Below, in pieces: positions 6,641 to 10,726 of a DNA stretch of 10,726 nt (its first letter is position 1; every line of letters begins with the position of its first letter). The notes beneath the pieces were generated by a model that did no database searches, was not told the DNA's origin, and saw nothing but the letters and a program-made list of their open reading frames with translations. Position numbers and translations under genes: made by a program. This DNA is from Actinomycetes bacterium (GTDB lineage: Bacteria > Actinomycetota > Actinomycetes > Propionibacteriales > Propionibacteriaceae). Location: contig JAKOQD010000095.1 of assembly GCA_029778515.1 (NCBI GenBank), positions 1 through 10,726 on the forward strand, given 5' to 3'.

Positions 6641-7285
6641 GCTCCGGCGGCCTTCGCGGCAGCATCCAACAGGTAGGCCGTGGACGTGGCGCCCGGATCC
6701 TTGTGCCCGATCGATCGCTCGCCGAGATAGGACGCACGTCCCTTAGTGGCGAGCATCGGGATGGTCGCTTCCGCACCGGCTGTGGCTGCGTCCGCTGCTG
6801 CCCGGAGCACGGCCGCCGGTGCCGCCCCCGCAAGGGCAGCTTCCTTGGCCGCCTCGTGGGCCGGGGTCCAGGCGTCCACCATGGTCTTCTCACCGGTGGT
6901 CGCCTTGCCGCGGGCAACGATCCCTTCCAGCCCGCCGGCGATCAGCGCGACGACTGCGTCCGCGTCCACCTCGCCGTCGACAGCCTTGGCCGCACGCAGG
7001 AACGCCGTCCCGTAGAGCGGACCGGCAGCACCGCCGACAGTCGACATCAGGGTGGACGCGACCAGCTTCAGCACGTCCTGCACCGACGCCGGCTCCGGGT
7101 TCCCGGACGCGGGGTCGAGCTTGGCCACGACCGCTTTGAAGCCGCGGTCCATGTTCTCGCCATGGTCGCCGTCACCGATGGCACGGTCGAGGTCGATCAG
7201 TTCCATTCGGTGGTCGGCCAGGACGGCCTGGGCGCCGCGAATCCACGCGAGCGCCCAGGCCACCGACAGCGTTTCACTCACCGGC

Positions 7286-7296
<11 letters not shown>
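6637..7296 (-). CDS. dhaL: DhaL, ADP-binding subunit of dihydroxyacetone kinase
   Basis: DhaL carries the nucleotide as a tightly bound coenzyme and transfers phosphate to dihydroxyacetone held by DhaK. The product is 219 residues, all helical and of normal length. The Mg-binding Asp cluster is in LDRAIGDGDHGENM (Asp37, Asp42, Asp44); GGAAGPLYGTAFL, GEKTMVDAWTPA and GRASYLGERSIGHKDPGATS are the remaining nucleotide-site motifs. The GTG at 7296 overlaps the end of dhaK by 11 bases. A second GTG at 7281, four bases after the dhaK stop, gives a protein five residues shorter and is a real alternative; neither has a clear ribosome site, so coupling to dhaK is likely. Confidence 0.93.
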
Positions 7297-8287
<991 letters not shown>

Positions 8288-8302
8288 TCCAGCTCTCCTT
8301 TT
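8288..8302 (-). promoter_or_regulatory. Ribosome site deciding the dhaK start
   Basis: On the minus strand AAAAGGAG (8302-8295) precedes the GTG at 8287 by 7 bases. It is the strongest ribosome site in the window and rules out the longer reading frame. Confidence 0.8.
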
Positions 8303-8461
8303 AGGCGCGTTGTGGTGGGCAGTCCCAACTCTGCCCGCAAAGGCCGGGGTCGGGAAGGGGCAGGGCTGCGCACCTTCGTTCACCGCCGACCGCTCCTGCT
8401 GAACGAAAGCCTGCGCACCGGGACACCGGCGTCCCGGAGCCCGGTCAACGCAGTCCGCGGG

Positions 8462-8491
8462 TTTGAACCCGATTCCGACCGGTTATGAAGG
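8462..8491 (+). repeat. Dyad repeat copy 1
   Basis: The core is AACC (8466-8469), 11 bases, GGTT (8481-8484), followed by ATGAAGG. It matches copy 4 read on the other strand closely. Confidence 0.8.
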
Positions 8492-8512
8492 CATCGGCCG
8501 CACCGCCGAACG

Positions 8513-8543
8513 GTTCAACCCGAAAACGACAGGTTATGTAGGC
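8513..8543 (+). repeat. Dyad repeat copy 2
   Basis: The core is AACC (8517-8520), 11 bases, GGTT (8532-8535), followed by ATGTAGG. It has the same orientation as copy 1, exactly 51 bases further on. Confidence 0.8.
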
Positions 8544-8549
8544 CAGATC

Positions 8550-8580
8550 GGGCTTCATAACCCGCAGAAATTGGGTTGAC
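8550..8580 (-). repeat. Dyad repeat copy 3, inverted
   Basis: The core is AACC (8559-8562), 11 bases, GGTT (8574-8577). The flank GGGCTTCAT on the left is the inverse of the ATGAAG flank of copy 1, so this copy reads on the minus strand. It lies 42 bases after copy 2 (centre to centre). Confidence 0.8.
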
Positions 8581-8600
8581 CGGGCTCGGGTCCGGAAACC

Positions 8601-8631
8601 GGGCTTCATAACCGGTCAAAATCGGGTTGAA
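8601..8631 (-). repeat. Dyad repeat copy 4, inverted
   Basis: The core is AACC (8610-8613), 11 bases, GGTT (8625-8628), with the same GGGCTTCAT left flank as copy 3 and exactly 51 bases after it. Confidence 0.8.
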
Positions 8632-8671
8632 CCTCCCACGAATCGGTGCGTGACCACGGAGAGTGCCGCGT

Positions 8672-8720
8672 GCGGGTTTGAGCTTGTCGAAACCCGCCGG
8701 CAACAGCCGACTCGACAAGC
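8672..8720 (-). terminator. Overlapping hairpins after the antiterminator gene
   Basis: GCGGGTTT (8672-8679) pairs perfectly with AAACCCGC (8690-8697) across 10 bases. A second pairing uses part of the same loop: GCTTGTCGA (8682-8690) with TCGACAAGC (8712-8720). The two cannot form fully together. The first is likely the terminator of the PTS-licT unit, ending 48 bases after the licT stop. Confidence 0.5.
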
Positions 8721-8745
8721 GCGACCAGCCGATATCCAGCGGAGT

Positions 8746-9579
8746 TCAGAAGTCGGCGGTCACGCGAGCCACATGAAGGGCCAGATAGGAGACTTCGTCG
8801 TCAGTGAGCCTGGAGCCCAGCCGCAGTTCCAGCAGGCCAGCCAGGCGCAACGCGCAGGCCTCCGCGTCCGGATAGGCCGCACGGATCGCCGCGCCAACGT
8901 CCGAGTGCTCCTGGCTGAGCTGCTTGTGGTTGTGGATGCGAACGAAGAGGTAGCGCAGGTGAGTGATGAACCGGCCGACGCTCACGCTGCCGGAGTCCAG
9001 GTCAAGACCGAAGGTGCGCTCGATGACCGCGACCATCTGCTGGATCACGCCGGTCATCTTGTAGGTGTAGGACAGGTCACCGGTGGCGAAACCCGCGTTC
9101 ACTAGGTGCAACGCGAGCCCTACCGCCTCGATGCCGGGCAACTTGACCGCGCTGCGGGCGTTGACGGCCGCGAGCAGCGCCTGCGCCTTGGCGTACTCCT
9201 CTGCGTAGAGGTGCTGCACCTCGGCCAGCAGCGGATACTCCAACTCCATCCCCACCGACACGCGCTTGAGCGCGAAACTCACGTGATCGGCCAGCGCAAT
9301 TACCAGCGCAGGGTTCCCGCCCAGCCGATCCAGGCCGACCTCGGTGAGGGCAGCGCCGACCAGGGCGATGTGCTCCGGCGGGATCCCGGCGAGCAACTGC
9401 GCCAAGTGGTCAGGGTCGCGTCCGTCCGTCGGCACGAAGACCCGGACGACCTTCGCAGCATCAACGACCTGACCCGGCCGGGCCTGGAACCCCAGGCCAC
9501 GGCCGGTCAGGATGACCTCGCGTCCGACCTCGTCCAGCGCAAGGACGAGGTTGTTGTTGAAGACGCGCGCGATCTCCAC
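8746..9579 (-). CDS. BglG/LicT-family transcription antiterminator with two PRD domains
   Basis: Proteins of this family bind a hairpin (RAT) in the leader of a sugar-PTS mRNA and stop a terminator from forming, and are switched by PTS phosphorylation. The product is 277 residues, the size of B. subtilis LicT. Residues 1-55 are the RNA-binding CAT domain (FNNNLVLALDE, GRGLGFQARPG). PRD1 is about 65-170 with His99 (ADHVSF) and His158 (LALHLVNAGF); PRD2 is about 172-277 with His207 (ITHLRYLF) and His268 (YLALHVAR). All four regulatory His positions are present and lie within one residue of LicT numbering. GTG at 9579 gives the family N-terminus. It lies 66 bases after the PTS gene on the same strand, its probable target. 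The RAT site is likely upstream of that gene, outside the window. Confidence 0.93.
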   Translation of the reverse strand: MEIARVFNNNLVLALDEVGREVILTGRGLGFQARPGQVVDAAKVVRVFVPTDGRDPDHLAQLLAGIPPEHIALVGAALTEVGLDRLGGNPALVIALADHVSFALKRVSVGMELEYPLLAEVQHLYAEEYAKAQALLAAVNARSAVKLPGIEAVGLALHLVNAGFATGDLSYTYKMTGVIQQMVAVIERTFGLDLDSGSVSVGRFITHLRYLFVRIHNHKQLSQEHSDVGAAIRAAYPDAEACALRLAGLLELRLGSRLTDDEVSYLALHVARVTADF

Positions 9580-9645
9580 GTCAGCCCCGGGCGGGACCGA
9601 ACTGGGACGCCCGTCGGGTGGGCTTGGCGATCACGGCGACTCCCC

Positions 9646-10726
9646 TCACGGTTTCACGTCAATGATCGGATCTCCGAGACCCACCTTGCCAGCGTTTCGC
9701 GGTGCCACCGAGGTGAGCGACATGGTGTTGATCACGACCACGATGGTGGTGGGGTCGTAACCGGCCGACTTCACCACGTCGAGATCGACCTTGGCCAGCA
9801 GGTCACCGGCTTCCACCCGCTGGTCGGCCTTGACTTCCACCTGGAAGCCCTTGCCTTCCAGCCGGACGGTGTCGATGCCGACGTGCACCAGGACTTCGAC
9901 TCCGTCATCGGTGCGGATGCCGAACGCGTGGCCAGACTCCGGGACGGTGATCAGCACGCCGCCCACCGGGGCGATCACGTGGCCGTCCGTCGGAACGATA
10001 CCCACGCCTTCACCCAGCGCCTTGGACGCGAACACCTTGTCGTTCACCTGCTCCAGCGGCACCACCTGGCCGGTGACCGGGGCGCCGATGACGTCCGTCC
10101 GCACCAGGGTGGCAACACCACCACCGACCGCGGCGGTGGTCGCGGCCGCCACCGGGGCAGCAGCACCGGAAAGGCGAGCCTTCTCCAGAGCCAGATCGGC
10201 CGCCTCCTGCGCCCGCTCAGCCTCCTCCTCGGCCTTCTGCTCCGGGGTGCGGTAGTCGGAGATCACGATCAGGACCATCGCCGTGACGAAGGCCGCGGTG
10301 ATCGAGATCACGTACACCCACATCGGCGTGAACACCGGAATGGTGAGCAGCGAGGTGAAGGCGAACACGTCGGTCTTCACGCCGCCACTGGACCAGCCGA
10401 GCAGGCCGGTGAGGATGCCGCCGACCGCACAACCCACGAGCATCCGCGGGTAGATGCGCTTGTAGCGCAGGTGGATGCCGTACAGCGACGGCTCGGAGAT
10501 ACCACCGAGCAGACCCGCAGCGAGGGCGCCGGTGGCAACCTCGCGCATCTCCCGGTTGCGGTTGCGTGCGGCGATCAGCAGGACGCCGGCCGTGGCGCCG
10601 AAACAGGCGAAGTTCCACGAACCCATCGGGCCCTGAATGAAGTCCATGTGGCCGGTGGCCGGGCTGGCGATGTTGGCCAGCATGAGCGCGTTTAGCGGCC
10701 AGTGCAGGCCCAGCGGAACCAGGAAC
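9646..10726 (-). CDS. PTS permease, EIIC end and EIIA domain (glucose/beta-glucoside superfamily), 5' end outside window
   Basis: This permease imports and phosphorylates a sugar with phosphate from the PTS. About 359 residues are visible. The first about 157 are the end of the EIIC membrane domain, with GLHWPLN and GGISEPSLYGIHLRYKR, the conserved late EIIC loop. Then comes a charged, Ala-rich linker of about 50 residues (EEEAERAQEAADLALEKAR), and last an EIIA-Glc-type domain (about 209-359), with SGHAFGI and the phosphorylated His281 in VLVHVGIDTV. The frame is open to the window edge, so the ATG at 10683 is internal and the EIIC N-terminus, probably with an EIIB, lies beyond it. BglF-type proteins and sucrose or trehalose permeases share this layout; an antiterminator next door favours a beta-glucoside- or sucrose-type substrate, but it is not provable here. 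Confidence 0.93.
   Translation of the reverse strand, partial: FLVPLGLHWPLNALMLANIASPATGHMDFIQGPMGSWNFACFGATAGVLLIAARNRNREMREVATGALAAGLLGGISEPSLYGIHLRYKRIYPRMLVGCAVGGILTGLLGWSSGGVKTDVFAFTSLLTIPVFTPMWVYVISITAAFVTAMVLIVISDYRTPEQKAEEEAERAQEAADLALEKARLSGAAAPVAAATTAAVGGGVATLVRTDVIGAPVTGQVVPLEQVNDKVFASKALGEGVGIVPTDGHVIAPVGGVLITVPESGHAFGIRTDDGVEVLVHVGIDTVRLEGKGFQVEVKADQRVEAGDLLAKVDLDVVKSAGYDPTTIVVVINTMSLTSVAPRNAGKVGLGDPIIDVKP

Larger units (their letters stand above)
8288..8745. other. 458-bp non-coding, hairpin-rich region between licT and dhaK
   Basis: No gene is seen here. It holds, left to right: the dhaK ribosome site; a hairpin of GGGCAG (8317-8322) with CTGCCC (8331-8336); an imperfect 10-bp pair at 8373-8382 and 8400-8409; a 7-bp hairpin CCGGGAC (8418-8424) with GTCCCGG (8431-8437); four dyad repeats (8462-8631); and overlapping hairpins at 8672-8720. 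The dha promoter should lie here, but I could not point to convincing -10 and -35 boxes. Confidence 0.7.

Noticed and set aside
8288..8383. N-terminal extension of dhaK by 32 residues
   Set aside because: The extra residues match no DhaK, and the strong AAAAGGAG lies inside this stretch, 7 bases before the GTG at 8287.
8462..8631. CRISPR array
   Set aside because: The four repeats are imperfect, mixed in orientation, and the spacer intervals are not uniform in sequence role; no cas gene is present.
9106..10695. Long plus-strand open frame of 529 codons
   Set aside because: It is antisense to licT and the PTS permease, both with full family motifs. Its product is Arg/His/Gly-rich with no motif, typical of a GC-rich shadow frame.

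Overview
The window is a GC-rich piece of a bacterial chromosome, almost certainly from an actinobacterium. The support is strong third-position GC, frequent GTG starts and one TTG start. The aspartokinase has the same 421-residue length and residue-250 internal start as the Corynebacterium enzyme, and the acetate-symporter tail and the VapB-like/LytR_C pair are of actinobacterial type. A propionibacterial relative is plausible from the dihydroxyacetone and PTS gene content, but I cannot prove that from this sequence.

Left part (1-3632). The 3' end of a sodium/acetate (ActP-type) symporter is followed by a hairpin terminator, then a RarD-type EamA permease on the + strand. A 225-bp gap with a 19-bp tandem duplication and a nested hairpin separates it from a convergent small membrane-protein gene on the - strand. 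Divergent from that gene, lysC encodes feedback-regulated aspartokinase, with an in-frame internal start for a separate beta subunit.

Middle (3633-6250). Just after lysC, and touching its stop codon, lies an inverted-repeat element enclosing two oppositely oriented DnaA-box-like sequences. Then come a small conserved protein and a membrane-anchored LytR_C-domain protein, probably one operon. They converge, with 15 bp between stop codons, on a CPA1-type cation/proton antiporter with a C-terminal TrkA_C-like domain. Upstream of the antiporter is a perfect 32-bp-stem hairpin.

Right part (6251-10726, all - strand). Read 5' to 3' on that strand: the EIIC-EIIA portion of a PTS permease of the glucose/beta-glucoside superfamily (cut by the window edge), a BglG/LicT antiterminator with two PRD domains, a 458-bp structured non-coding region, then dhaK-dhaL-dhaM. 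DhaM is a PTS phosphoryl carrier and LicT-type proteins are phosphorylated by PTS proteins, so this block links sugar import, PTS phosphorylation state and dihydroxyacetone phosphorylation. The region between licT and dhaK carries four copies of a dyad element (AACC-N11-GGTT) in two inverted pairs with a 51-bp period, plus several hairpins.

The coding genes all belong to known families. The unexplained material is in the intergenic repeats and palindromes. I see no CRISPR array, tRNA, rRNA, transposase or prophage gene.
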